A stretch of DNA of 64,000 bases from Dolomedes plantarius (GCA_907164885.2 OU015496.1:166439941-166503940), one strand, 5' to 3'; positions 21,705 to 32,616 are shown, counted from the first letter of the stretch. A program made the numbers and translations. Notes: generated by a model from the letters alone, not told the origin.

Positions 21705-24392
21705 ATGGATAATGATTGTAGTGATGATTCCAATGATGAATCAGTGTTGCTTTATTACTATTATCGTTACAGAAGAAATAGAATACGAAGGAAATTTTGG
21801 GTTCATCCATATATTGAAAGAAATTTTAACCACCGATTATTTGTTGTTGCAGAAGAACTACAAATTCCGGATGCAAAATTTCTATGTTTCTATCGTATGT
21901 CTAAAGACAGTTATTCAGAATTAGTACAACTGATTTCTCCTGCACTAAACAGACAAAATTCAAACATGAGGGAATGTGTGTATGCTGAGGAACGGATATT
22001 AATCACTCTCAGGTAAGAAAATTGTTTTTATTAAAATTAACTCGATCATGTACATTATTGTATAAGTACATCAACTTAATATAGCGAGAAAAAATACTTA
22101 AAATAGCTAAAACGAGAGGTCTTGGGTTCGATTCCGTGTTGAGTCCGACAACTTTTTCACTCATTTTCACTTTCAATATCTAGAATTGCTAAAAAATACT
22201 ACGAAATTATTATTGAAATTATTTCTAATCAATTAAATAATTGAAAAATAGAAATTACTGTTGACATAAGTCGTTCAAGGCTTCAAATGCTACGAAGTAC
22301 CCTTCTGCACTTGTAACTATGTTGCTTCCTGCTCCAGTGGTTGCACCCCTTACTTCAAGTGTGCTAAGTTGTGGTGTCTCACAAGTTGCTTCTGGCTGAT
22401 GTTCAGGTTGAGGTATGAGTTGAGATTGTGATGCAGGGGTTGAAGATCTGGATGAAAAAGATAGTTGCTGAGATATTATAGGATGGGTTGACAGGATTTC
22501 ATCAATAGAATCTAAAGCCTTGCGCTTAAATAGTCGTACTTGTTCATCTGTCATTGTTAAAAGATCTGGAAGCATACTAAGCAGGAACATTTTCAACCCT
22601 TCTGTTTTTGGGTCCTGGGTACAGTCAGAAGAGCTGCTTTTGGATTTTTTGCTCAGCAGGTATTCGATAAACGCTTTGTCTACTTCATGTTTTTTCATTG
22701 CACGCTTATTTTGTGCTGCTCTTGACGACTGTTTTTTACACATATCTGAAGTTGAGGTTAGTGGAGGGGCAACTGGTAGCGGTGACATGGTTGAACACGG
22801 GAGTGTCAACTTTTGAGATGATTAAAGTGGTTGTGATCCCTCTGTGGCGTTATTTTCATAGTCAATTTCTTCGAATTCCTCATCGTCTTCCTGGTGTGGT
22901 GGGTTGGGTAGATTTCCTGAAGAGCCCCCTAATGTCTTAATATTTGGAATAGTGAATTTTATAGCTTCCAAAAGATAATATGCCTTCTTCGGCTTCGCAC
23001 CTGCACCACTTTTCGTGGCTTTCGTGTTTCGAACAAAAACTGCAAGAAAATTCTTCCACTTTTCTTTACATTCTGCCGCTAGAGAGATGAAAAGTTTACA
23101 TTAGAGCGGAGATTACAGCAGAGAGAGAAAAAATACCATGATTAAAATCAAAACAATTTGAGCATATACGCGAGTCAAGTGCAACCGAAGCCATGGATGA
23201 CTAATTTGTTCTCTCCGTGAATTATGACCTTCAACCCTCCATATTCTTTTAGGATCGCGCACGCTGGTTCCGGCGTGACCTACATTTTTTTCGCATTTTA
23301 CTCGAGATTTTGAACTGCGTGTGAAGCAGATCATTAAACAAAAAAAAAATGACTAAAATAGAAACTTCAAAGTAGAAACCATGTGTTCAACTTAGAATAA
23401 ATCGTTGACAAGTATTTAATTTCGAGACTCTTGTGTTATATGGGGGGATTTAGGACCCACTAGTTTTATTCATCTTCTAATTAAATTAATGTCAATCTTA
23501 CAAATATATTAATATGTTTAATTATTTATGTTACAGATATTTGGGTACTGGTTCAAAATTTGCCTCTATTGCGCTTTATTTCGCTAGAGGGGAGACTACA
23601 GTGGGTGGAATTGTGGTGGTTACATCAAAAGTAATATGGCAAGAGTTGGAAGAGCTATACATGCAGGTACCAAACAGAGAGTAGTGGGAATCAATAGCAA
23701 AACGGTTTGAAACTCTCTGGAATGTTCCAAACTGTATAGGAGCATTAGACGGCAAACATGTCAGGATCGAGAAATTTGTAAACAGTGGTTCTGCTAATTT
23801 CAATTACAAATCGTAGCATTCGATAGTGTTAATGGCGTGCTGCGACGCCGATGGTTTATTTACTATGATCGAAACCGGTTATGCTGGAAAGAACAGCGAT
23901 GGAGGCATATTCCGTGCCTCAGCAATGAAATATTGGATCAAACATGGTGGACTTAATATCCCTCCCCCTTCAACATTGACATATGATGAGAATGGTCACC
24001 CCTTTCCTTATTACTTTATTGGTGACGAGGCATTTCCGCTGTTACGATATTTAATGAGACCTTACCCTCGACGAATTTTAGATGATGTGAAAAGAATATT
24101 CAACTACAGGTTGAGCCGTGGACGTAAAACCATTGAATGTGTTTTTGGGATGGCATGCGAAAAGTTCGCTGTTTTGAATGGCCCTATTCGTATCCAACAT
24201 CCTGAAAATGTGAATTTCGTCATAAAAGCAGCTTGTGTCCTTCACAATTATGTACGACAGCAAGAGGGGGTTCATTTTACGGCTACCTATTCTACAGATT
24301 ATGAAGAAACAAATAACGACGACGCAGTACAACCTTCACCTCAAAACATTACAATAAACAGAAATTCTCCTTCTCAGGAATTACTTAGCTAA
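21705..24392 (+). pseudogene. Harbinger transposase, two exons with two TAG stops
   Basis: Exon 1 is 21705-22012. The ATG in ACCATGG context was chosen, though in-frame ATGs at 21672 and 21612 are possible. It ends CTCTCAG|GTAAGA. Exon 2 is 23537-24392 after TTACAG, and the junction reads LRYLGTG in frame. Catalytic blocks are GALDGKHV (Asp), ACCDADGLF (Asp), FIGDEAFPL and RKTIECVFGM (Glu). TAG stops lie in frame at 23682-23684 and 23814-23816, so this copy is not functional. The part after 23826 is open for 188 residues. The HHNYVR-like LHNYVR motif near the end is typical of the family. Confidence 0.92.
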
Positions 24393-24637
24393 CTATTTTC
24401 TTACCCCTAAAGCATCTCTGCCCTGGCAATGGAAGTATGCTATTGATTTATTTTAATTGTACTCATTCTAAATTGAAATAAAAAAATTATACCTGGCATT
24501 AGTAATTCTTTTGAAATTTCTTTCCACGCCTTTTCCGTTTCATCCTTTCTTGAGTATCCTGGAAGTTTGAAGTTGTATACAACTGGATATTTTTCCACTT
24601 CACCCACTAATTTGATATTAATTTGTTGATCGTTCAT
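22255..24637 (-). pseudogene. Harbinger-borne MADF-BESS protein
   Basis: The accessory DNA-binding partner of the transposase. Exon 1 (24637-24493) starts MNDQQINIKLVGEV and ends at a GT donor. Exon 2 begins at 23078 after CTCTCTAG and gives KELLMPAAECKEKWKNF across the junction, the core of a MADF domain. A TAA stop (about 22833) follows an acidic stretch. The same frame continues from 22809 with a basic segment and a BESS-like block, LKMFLLSMLPDLL...VRLFKRKALDSI. The intron contains transposase exon 2 on the other strand. Role by analogy with the Myb-like partner of other Harbingers. Confidence 0.85.
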
Positions 24638-24686
24638 TTTTTAGTTAAATTATTATCAGAAATTAATTGAGATATGGGCGCACATA

Positions 24687-24953
24687 CAGCTTATATTCAA
24701 AATATTAGAATAATTACATTTATTTACAAATTGAAAATATCGTTTGGTAATTTAAAGTCTTTTAATGCAAATATGCAAACGATATTTTTATTAAGAACAT
24801 ATTGTTGATTAAACTTATTTATTATCTTAATTAATATCATTTTTGAAAAGATTAATTGAAATTTAATTGCATTTACTTAGTATAAAAAATAAATAAATGG
24901 AATATAATTTCTTTCTTATTACTTTATTATTCTAATATTTTGAATCTGAGCTG
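24687..24953. mobile_element. 267-base internal-deletion derivative of Tc1-B
   Basis: Ends CAGCTTATATTCAAAATATT and, inverted, CAGCTCAGATTCAAAATATT, flanked by TA on both sides (24685-24686, 24954-24955). The outer sequences match the ends of the full Tc1-B at 43506-45181. No transposase remains. It lies in the subterminal part of the Harbinger element. Confidence 0.9.
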
Positions 24954-25019
24954 TATTCCATACAACAAAAAACGTTAGAATTTCATTTCATCGCTACGCA
25001 GAAGTCACGTGACTCGTGT

Positions 25020-25636
25020 ACGTCATATGTCAGCTTGCCAAAAGAGCGGCTGTAACATAGATTGTGTAATGACACGCACAACTCAAGAGAAACTGGCGAC
25101 TGAAGTTGCTAGCGACTCGACACGTTGAGTTGCCTGCGACTGATTACAAACGCGTTGCTGACGGGTTTGTAACCAGTTGCGCCGTGTGCGTGGCTCCATT
25201 CAATTACATAGGTTACGACTCATCACCGACTGGTTTGTGATTGGAGTCGGTTATCAGTTTCTTTTGAGTTGCTCCGTGTGCGGTCATCTGCACACGGAGC
25301 AACTGAAAAGAAACTGATAACTGACTCCAATCACAAACCAGTGCGTGATGAAGTCGCGGACTCTCGTGTACGTCATTTGGCAGCTTGCCAAAAGAACGTC
25401 TGTAACATAGATTGTGTAATAACACGCACAACGCAAGAGAAACTGGCGATTGAAGTTGCTAGCGACTCGACACGTTGAGTTGCCTGCGACTGATTACAAA
25501 CGCGTTTCTGACGGGTTTGTAACCAGTTGCGCCGTGTGCGTGGCTCCATTCAATTACATAGGTTGCGACTCATCACAGACTGGTTTGTGATTTGAGTCGG
25601 TTATCAGTTTCTTTTGAGTTGCTCCGTGTGCAGACG
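25020..25636. repeat. Duplicated Harbinger right end with head-to-head inverted termini
   Basis: About 265 bases at 25020-25284 recur at 25372-25636 with few differences (for example CGGCTGTAACATAG versus CGTCTGTAACATAG). The first copy ends GCTCCGTGTGCGG, and the mirror-image CTGCACACGGAGC starts at once (about 25288). 25288-25639 is therefore itself a small TIR unit of MITE size. Confidence 0.85.
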
Positions 25637-26263
25637 GCCTTAATGTTTCTGATATATTTATACACTGAGTCATCAATACATAGTCCTTAGTTCTCACATT
25701 TCATAATTACTAAAATAATAACACCAATTATTTAATACTTTTGAATTAATACATAATATACATTAACGAAAATATGTTTTGCACTTTTCATAAAATAACA
25801 TTCAATGACTTAATTAATATTATAATCAATTTCTGAGTCACCTACTAACGTTTTACCGTTTTCCAGTATTATAACAATACACAATACTTCTGCAAGAACA
25901 CAAAAATCTAAAATATTCACACAATTTTCGTTCTGCTTAACATTTGAGTTTTTCAAACCGTTCAATTCTATCCAAAATTAACACTTTACTTTACTAGACG
26001 TTAATACATTTTAATTAACAAGCAAATATTTCATTTATTTCATACCATAACGTATTACCATTGATACGAACTCTCTTTATTCAGAGCTATTTCTTCTCTT
26101 CAATATACGCTTCAATATACACAATCAACAACTAGAACAACTACTCATAATATTTTCCATATATATATGCATATAATATTTTACCAATATTTGGGCCTAG
26201 CGAGAAAAAAAAACAGGTCTCTCACCTCTCATCCACGTACAGGAAAGTCCTTCCGACTACGCT

Positions 26264-26650
26264 AGTTATGCTCCTATCACCTCGGTCGCCAACTTGCTTT
26301 TCCATCCACGTGTGTTTTACAAGAACCAAGGATCTAGGACTCGAAGAACAACTTCTTTTTCAGGAGAATCCCGTTTATTATAGGTACACACTCACACACA
26401 AATACATATAATTACAGACAGCTATTATTATTAAGAAATCCTATTTAACGTTCTAAAAATACCCTTCGTTAAAAATCGCAGCAACACACAGGTGACACGC
26501 CTGTGCTAGCCTTCTCTACACTCCGTCTGTTTGCATCTGGCACTCCCGGTTCAGTCTTCGGGGTTTGGCGAAAGTTCTTTTGATTGGCGGTCGCCAAGTA
26601 TCTTAAAGAAAGCGATGATCATCGCCAGCTGAGGTTAGCAGAGTCTTACA
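26264..26650 (-). repeat. Gypsy-2 5' LTR
   Basis: Pairs with 16039-16426 and is followed on the right by the GTATT duplication and Gypsy-3 gag. Confidence 0.93.
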
Positions 26651-26954
26651 GTATTCAAAAGTCTTTCTTTCGCCACAGAATATTTTTCGGTTTAGTGTCT
26701 TTACTAATGTCCCATATATTTTTAATATACTTCGGTTCAAGCTGGGATATCAAATAATTGAATTTAGTTTCTTCCGTGGTGATTTTATTTATTTGAAACT
26801 GGGCTTCCACTTGGTAAAACCAAATGTCCGGTTTTTCTCGCCAAAATGGTGGAATCTTAATGATTACTTTATTCGCTTCGGCATCCATTAAAGTAGTTAT
26901 TCCTGGTCCGCTTTGCGTAGTCATATTAATAAACAAATTGAACTCTCGGGTCAC
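26651..26954 (-). pseudogene. Gypsy-3 gag, N-terminal part
   Basis: Starts MTREFNLFINMTT just inside the 5' LTR and primer site. It carries IPPFWREKPDIWFYQVEAQF, the signature opening of arthropod CsRn1-type gag, then FNYLISQLEPKYIKNIWDI. A frameshift near 26700 and the Gypsy-2 insertion cut it. In the right frame VAKERLL leads across the GTATT duplication to NTFKESEN in the other half. Confidence 0.9.
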
Positions 26955-26956
26955 CA
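26943..26956 (-). other. Gypsy-3 primer-binding site
   Basis: The minus strand reads TGGTGACCCGAGAG two bases inside the 5' LTR. The first nine bases equal the tRNA-Trp primer site known from avian retroviruses. Assignment to tRNA-Trp is an inference. Confidence 0.65.
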
Positions 26957-27062
26957 GTTGTTGCCTACTAGTTGAGACAACGTAACAAGAACTTGCTAAT
27001 TTAACGGTATTTAACTAAAGAAAAACTAATAATACAACTTATCAACACCAAACCATTTTATT

Positions 27063-27565
27063 ACCATGTTTTTATTAACTTGCTTTCTTGTGTGCATGTT
27101 TATGTGTGTGTTTGTTTGTGTGTGTGTTTGTGTGTGTGTTGTTTGTGTGTTTGTGTGTGTGTTTGTCTAGTATAAACCTTGCAATCGATTTTTAACTAAC
27201 TTCCCGACTAGCTAGACACTTGAAACTTTTAGAATAGCCCAGAACACGATGACAATGCATTTTTTTATACTTTTAGCCATCTTAAAACAGAATTAAATTA
27301 ATTTTCAGTTATTTTCAATTAATTTTGTTTTGTAGACTGGTGCAGCCATCTATTGGCCGGAGAGGGAACTAGTCAAATGCAACAAGTCAAACAAGTCAAA
27401 TGCAAGTTAACTTCCAATTAACTTCATTTTCTTTCAAGTTGATGGGATAATTCATCAAAAAAAATTTTTTTAAGTATTTATTAATAATACATAGAATTGT
27501 CAAGTTTATATGATTCAACAGAAAATTTAAAAACATGGTATATAAAAAGTCTTTTTATCTTGTAA
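27063..27565. mobile_element. Unclassified 503-base insertion in the Gypsy-3 LTR
   Basis: Comparison with the other LTR defines the insert exactly. TTATT is present on both sides (27058-27062, 27566-27570). It begins ACCATGTTTTTATTAAC and contains AAACATGGT in reverse near 27535, offset from the end. It includes a TG/TTTG microsatellite (27110-27168). It has no coding capacity. The type is unknown: a MITE or a microsatellite-carrying non-autonomous element is possible. Confidence 0.7.
27110..27168. repeat. TG/TTTG microsatellite
   Basis: Interrupted run of TGTG and TTTG units within the insertion in the Gypsy-3 LTR. Confidence 0.9.
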
Positions 27566-27723
27566 TTATTTTTAACTCAACTGCATTCTAAAAAGAAACT
27601 ATGTACATAGATGTTTCCACACAATTATTTTTAACAATTATTACAAAAGTAACATTTAAAAATTATAAAATTTTTGAGAGATAAATTTAAATTAATTATT
27701 TACATTTTATGCAGTTACATATC

Positions 27724-28385
27724 CATGATTCCTCCAGTTTTCTTCGAGACCCACAGTTTGTGCACTACTTATCTGGATCACTTCGTTTTATTTACGTTTT
27801 TTAACCTTTTCTAATTCATTTTGTTTCTGAGCAGGGGTAATTTTTTTGTTTGTTGTATTTTTTTCAATCAGCTTCTTTTAATTTACAGTCTGGTTCTTTT
27901 CGTTTTTCCTTAATAGGGCAGTGTCTGGCAGCATGTCACATCTCAACTCTTTCAGAGTTCACTTTTTGTTTGGCGCCGTGGGGCAAAACATAGCCAAACT
28001 TAACATGGCGTTCAATGAGCATTCTTACAACTTGTCGGATAAAATGCTCTCTGATTACGCAAATTCTTTATATATCACATCTAAACATATATACATAACT
28101 AAACTGAAGATTCAGGTAAAGTCTAGAAATGTTTATTGAGTGAGTGTCCCATATTTATTGACAAAAGAAATCTGGAATTATCACACAAGACATTTGCCTC
28201 ATATCACGTATCGTGACATCTAAAACTGTCTTAAAATTTAAAATAAATCATGAGTTCAGCTATGAAAATCTGAAGAACTAACAGTCTTTGTCAGCATATG
28301 ATTATGTTGAGTCTGGTGAGTGTTTTTTCCCTAAAACTGAATTAGAAGGATTAAAATTCTGACAATATGTATAAGGCTGTTTTAT
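27724..28385. other. Non-coding stretch with a dispersed repeat (27905-28075)
   Basis: Unique-looking AT-rich DNA, except that 27905-28075 recurs inverted at about 52630-52790. Both contain GCAGCATGTCACATCTCAAC, then CATGGCGTTCAATGAGCATT. A 72-codon frame here (27921-28139) is not matched as protein in the other copy, so it is not called a gene. Confidence 0.6.
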
Positions 28386-28562
28386 CTATACTAATATATA
28401 AAGAGAGAGCGGATTTTGTACGTGGAAGGTAATCTCCGGAACCACTGCACCTATTTGAAAAAGTCTTTCACTGTTTGAAAGGTACATTATTCCAGATGGA
28501 CATAGGCTATATATTATGCATATCTGATCAGTAGAAATAAAGTTAGGGGGGATACTCTAGAT

Positions 28563-29894
28563 TTGTGTGCACGGCCGCCATCTTGGATTTTTCCTCCAGG
28601 GTTTGGCGCATTTCGCATGGCGATAATTATTGCGTTCTGGTAAAAATAACCCAATGTCAAATTCTCTAATTTTAAAATCAAACAGTTATTTCTGATGTGA
28701 TCATTTAATTACAGTATAATAATTTTAGGTCAGATCTTGGCCTTGACCTGGAAATCTGAGTCAAATTGACTATACTCAAAAGAGTAAATTATTTTTAAAA
28801 CTAAGAGTCTTTTTGTTGAAAATTTTTGAATCCATTATCAGTTTTTCGTTAACTTATTAAATTTAAGTTGCTTTTAATTTTGTTTATAGATTGTCAATTA
28901 GTATACTATAATGATACACCATTTCATTTATTTGAAGTAAAAATTATCTGCCATCATTTTTTCGTAAAATATAAAATACAGTATACATTTTAAATACAAT
29001 ATATTTTAAAATATTTTATAATTCCAAGTTGTAGTGGATTACAAATAAATTTAAATAACTGAAGTTCAACTTCTCTCTCCCCAGGAACCTAAGTTAAAAA
29101 GTTAGTTAAGGTTAAGTTATTGGTTTAGGAAAAGGGTTTTTTTTCTTATTTCCAACACAGCAGGATAAATGGTCAAATAATCCTTGTCCCGATTTTATTG
29201 TATGCACCAAATATTTGGTTAAGGTCAATAGGTTACTCACCATAAATTTATGGGTTCATAATTATTTTACATTTTTCAAAGCTGAATTTTAGATAATTTT
29301 TACATTGCAAGTTATTTAGGTGGTACGAAAATGCTGTATTTTTTTCTAATTAACAATATATTGGCATAATATTTTGGTGATTCATTGCTTAGTCAAAGAG
29401 TTAGGGCAAACTGAATAGATGGCATTGAAATTTTATCTGTAAGTAAAATTCATTTGACCAAATTTTTCATATGGATCATAATTTGAAAAGGTAGTTTTTA
29501 ATTAAAAATGACAAGAAAAAAATCTCAGTCCAACGATTAAATGATTTTTCAAAAATATTTCTAAGTTTCACAATTTAAAAAGGTCGTTTTTATTAAAAAA
29601 GCTAAAAGAAAAACCCAAAATTTCCAATATTTGAGAATGATTTTTTCAAAAATGTGGTTTTTATCAAAAACCCAAAAATAAATCTAAGTCCAACGTTTAA
29701 ATGATTTTTCAAAAATTTTTCTAAGTTTCATAATTTAAACAGGTGGTTTTTATTAAAAAAGCTAAAAAAATTCAAAGTCCAGCGTTTTGAAAACACCGCT
29801 TAAAACACATTGGCGAGAATTTTTCCACTCCTCAAAACACGGTAAAATCGCCAAGTTGGCGCAAAAAAATCCAAGATGGCGGCCGTGCACACAA
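28563..29894. mobile_element. TIR element of about 1.33 kb inside Helitron-1
   Basis: The left end TTGTGTGCACGGCCGCCATC is matched exactly, inverted, on the right at about 29865-29894 (GATGGCGGCCGTGCACACAA). The interior is AT-rich with an imperfect internal repeat (about 29495-29600 and 29665-29770) and no gene. No target duplication was recognised, so the superfamily is unknown. Confidence 0.75.
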
Positions 29895-30055
29895 TTATAT
29901 TAAGTAACGTAATATTAATTTGAATATTATTTTAGGTGCTTAAAATAATTATAAGAACATTCTTTACTTAAAATCCTTTTTTTATTTTTGTATTTTTATT
30001 TCATCTCTTACTCTAATTTTGAGATACCAATGTGTGTCTATACTTCTATAATCTA

Positions 30056-30810
30056 TCTATACTTATATATAAAGAGAGAGCGATTTCGTACGTGGAGGGT
30101 AATCTTCAGAACCACTGCACCTATTTGAAAAATTCTTTCACTGTTTGAAAGGTACATTATTCCAGATGGACATAGGCTATATATTATGTATATCTGATCA
30201 GTAGAAATAAAGTTAGGGGCTTAATCCTAACAATCTCCATTGTTACCGCTGCTGTCCTCTACCGCTTTTTGTGCCGAAGTCTTCAACGATCCTTAGCGTG
30301 GTGGTATCTATACTTATATATAAAGAGAGAGAGATTTTGTACGTGGAGGGTATATCTTCAGAACCACTGTACATATTTGAAAAATTCTTTCACTGTTTGA
30401 AAGGTACATTATTCCAGATGGACATAGGCTATATATTATGTATATCTGATCAGTAGAAATAAAGTTAGGGGCTTAATAATAACAATCTCCATTGTTTCTG
30501 CTACTGTCTTCTACCGCTTTTTGTTCCGAAGATTTCAACGATCCTTAGCGTGGTGCTATCTATACTTATATATAAAGAGAGAGCGATTTTGTACGTGGAG
30601 GGTATCTTCAGAACCACTGTACCTATTTGAAAAATTCTTTCACTGTTTGAAAGGTACATTATTTCAGATGGACATAGGCTATATATTATGTATATCTGAT
30701 CAGTAGAAATAAAGTTAGGGGCTTAATAATAACAATCTCCATTGTTTCTGCTACTGTCTTCTACCGCTTTCTGTTCCGAAGATTTCAACGATCCTTAGCG
30801 TGGTGCTATC
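30056..30810 (+). repeat. Three tandem copies of the Helitron 5' terminal unit
   Basis: Units start at 30056, 30307 and 30559 (251-252 bases each), all with TCTATACTTATATATAAAGA and ending CCTTAGCGTGGTGCTATC or close to it. The outermost 5' end at 28386 is a fourth, partial copy. Confidence 0.9.
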
Positions 30811-31037
30811 GCGGTGGGCTTCTTTTCTGACGCTAGCGGTTCGAACCTAGCCGTTCTCCGGCACGCCTTTTTCTTTTAAAAAATTTATTTTAATTATTAA
30901 CTAACGTAAAATTAATTTAAGGTATTATTTAGGTTATTATTAAGGTGAAAAAAGATTTACAATTTATTGGCTATCAACTGGAAATTTATTGGTATAATAT
31001 TTTGTTCAACCCGGACAAAGTCGGGACGGGCCGCTAG

Positions 31038-32616
31038 TAAAATATAAAATCATACATCGTTTTTTCTCTCATCACTGTTTTGTTGATGATATTTGTCACG
31101 TGGATCATGTGTATAGTTTTTAAACACCCTTTAATTTTATCACTATTCTAGTGTTTTTTTAATGTTGTACCTTTCTGATAAACAAATAAAATGCTCTTTT
31201 CAATCAAAGTGGATTTATTGTGAGTCCATATTGTACCAAATCCGAGCGACGGGAAGATATTTTAAAAAGTGAATTCAAATACAGAAATAAATATGCCAGT
31301 TACCGCAAATTGAAAAATAGAAATTTATAAAACATTAAATCTTCAGTACACTTTTAACAACTTGCAGAAGAGTAGACAAGATAAAAACGTTGAATCTTCG
31401 CTGGAAGCTGAACAATTCCAGCACCTAAGAACTTTTCTTAACAAGGAGGGAATTCAGATATAAAAATTAATCACAATATAACAGTTATTAATAAGTAGCA
31501 TACGACCTCAACTTCCTTTCCTCTAAGGACCTCATCTCATACCAGCTGAGAATAATCTTTTTACAAGAAGAACATCACCTGTTGAAAAACCTCAACCGAT
31601 CGCATCCAAACCAACTTGTTAACTGACTTTTTATTTCAGACTCTTATTCACCTAGGAAACAAAACCCGTGTTGCCACACCGCTCAACCAAACCATTTTCC
31701 AACAATAGACCCAAGAGCAGGATTTATTACTTACTCCATGGTAGACGCGTGAACGTGCTAAACCATTGTTTTATTTAACGTGAACTCCAAAACATCGCAT
31801 GCTGGCGATAACACGCCAAGTTGGCCCCAAAATCGTAACAATATGCACTTGTAGTTTCTGTTGAAACGGTGTTGTAGGGTAATCACAGGGAGAATGCCCA
31901 TACATAGAGTTAACCCAAGTTAACAGCAGTAATTGAAGAGTAAAGTTTTTGTTTGGATACCACTGGCTCATTTAAGAAATCACATATTTTTTTTATCAGG
32001 TAGTTTTATGAAATGCTTCTAAATGTTTAACAGGTTAAGATGCTAACATCTAAAATTGATTGTTGAATTTTAATAATTAAAAAATATGCATTTGGTAACT
32101 CATTTTTTTACAACGTTTATAAACATAATTAGGATATTATGTTTTAGGTTCAATGACAAATCGCTATGACATGTGTTCAGTGCTGTGACCAAGTTGTTTT
32201 GATTACAAAAGTTTTTATAACAAAGCATGTACAAAAAGATGATGCTTTTTGGAAGAACACTCATATTGTTTTGAAAGAGAAGTAATTCGTAAATCTAATG
32301 CCATTGTGTCATTCATCAAATTATTATATACTGTATAATTTATTATTATTGGTACCTTGTTTATTGTTAAAATGTTTTAAACTGGGAAATCTGATTTATG
32401 TTTCAATATTTCATTGGTATTTATTTTTGTAAAAATGGGGCTTACTTAGTATGCCTTCATTTAGTTTTTGGAGGAAAATAGGCTTAAAGTAGATATTCTT
32501 CTCTACTTGTATTAAAGGGAATAACATGTCTTGTGCTGTAATCCTCACATGGTGTATAAATAAAAAAATCTGAATGTAAGTATAGTCAGTTTTTATTATA
32601 AATTAATTTTTCATCA
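31038..32616. other. AT-rich stretch, no gene recognised
   Basis: Short frames only (longest about 66 codons) with no recognisable motif. No terminal repeats were found. Confidence 0.5.

Larger units (their letters stand above)
21530..25639 (+). mobile_element. PIF/Harbinger transposon with two interleaved genes
   Basis: Inverted ends: GGCCGTCCGCACACGGAGCG on the left and, in reverse complement, GGCCGTCTGCACACGGAGCA on the right. A 3-bp TTA duplication (21527-21529 and 25640-25642) is diagnostic of the superfamily. It encodes a spliced DDE transposase (plus strand) and a spliced MADF-BESS protein (minus strand). The right end is duplicated (about 25020-25284 and 25372-25636). It also contains a 267-base Tc1 derivative. 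The stretch 22013-22254 is a transposase intron, with a short tRNA-like B-box (GGTTCGATTCC) at about 22130. Confidence 0.94.
16039..26650 (-). mobile_element. Gypsy-2: Gmr1-like LTR retrotransposon nested in Gypsy-3 gag
   Basis: LTRs 16039-16426 and 26264-26650 (388 and 387 bases) differ at about nine sites by eye, about 97.5% identity. A 5-bp duplication GTATT flanks it (16034-16038 and 26651-26655). Minus-strand coding order is gag 21089-19818, protease 19814-19641, integrase 19640-18399, linker, RT and RNase H 18286-16680. Integrase precedes RT. Its leader (21090-26263) was hit by a Harbinger transposon. The leader pieces 21090-21526 and 25643-26263 are AT-rich with no gene. Confidence 0.94.
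11686..27719 (-). mobile_element. Gypsy-3: LTR retrotransposon with standard domain order (CsRn1-like gag), split by Gypsy-2
   Basis: LTRs 11686-11939 and 26959-27719 start TGTTG and end TTACA. A 4-bp duplication TATC flanks the element (11682-11685 and 27720-27723). Coding is on the minus strand: gag 26954-26651, interrupted by Gypsy-2, then gag 16038-15490, protease 15489-15227, RT, RNase H and integrase 14941-12005. The LTRs differ at about 11 of 254 aligned bases, about 95-96% identity, so this is the older host of the younger Gypsy-2. It also carries an insertion in its 5' LTR, a hAT-like fragment and an inverted internal duplication. Confidence 0.92.
26959..27719 (-). repeat. Gypsy-3 5' LTR, enlarged by an insertion
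   Basis: Equivalent to 11686-11939 but interrupted after CCATTTTATT at 27062. The LTR sequence resumes at 27566 and ends GCAGTTACA at 27719, followed by the TATC duplication. Confidence 0.88.
28386..31037 (+). mobile_element. Helitron-1, non-autonomous, with repeated 5' ends
   Basis: Rolling-circle transposon. It starts TCTATACTAATATATAAAG after an A and ends GGGACGGGCCGCTAG before a T, with a GGACAAAGTCGGG segment upstream as candidate hairpin. It therefore sits between A and T without target duplication, the Helitron rule. No Rep or helicase gene is present. It contains a TIR insert (28563-29894) and three more copies of the 5' end (30056-30810). Near 30835 there is a tRNA-like GGTTCGAACC. 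Confidence 0.85.

Noticed and set aside
22116..22150. tRNA gene or SINE suggested by GGTTCGATTCC
   Set aside because: The candidate A box is too close and there is no cloverleaf. Treated as a chance or relic B box in an intron.
27921..28139. 72-codon frame starting MSGSMSHLNSF
   Set aside because: The related repeat at 52630-52790 does not keep the frame.
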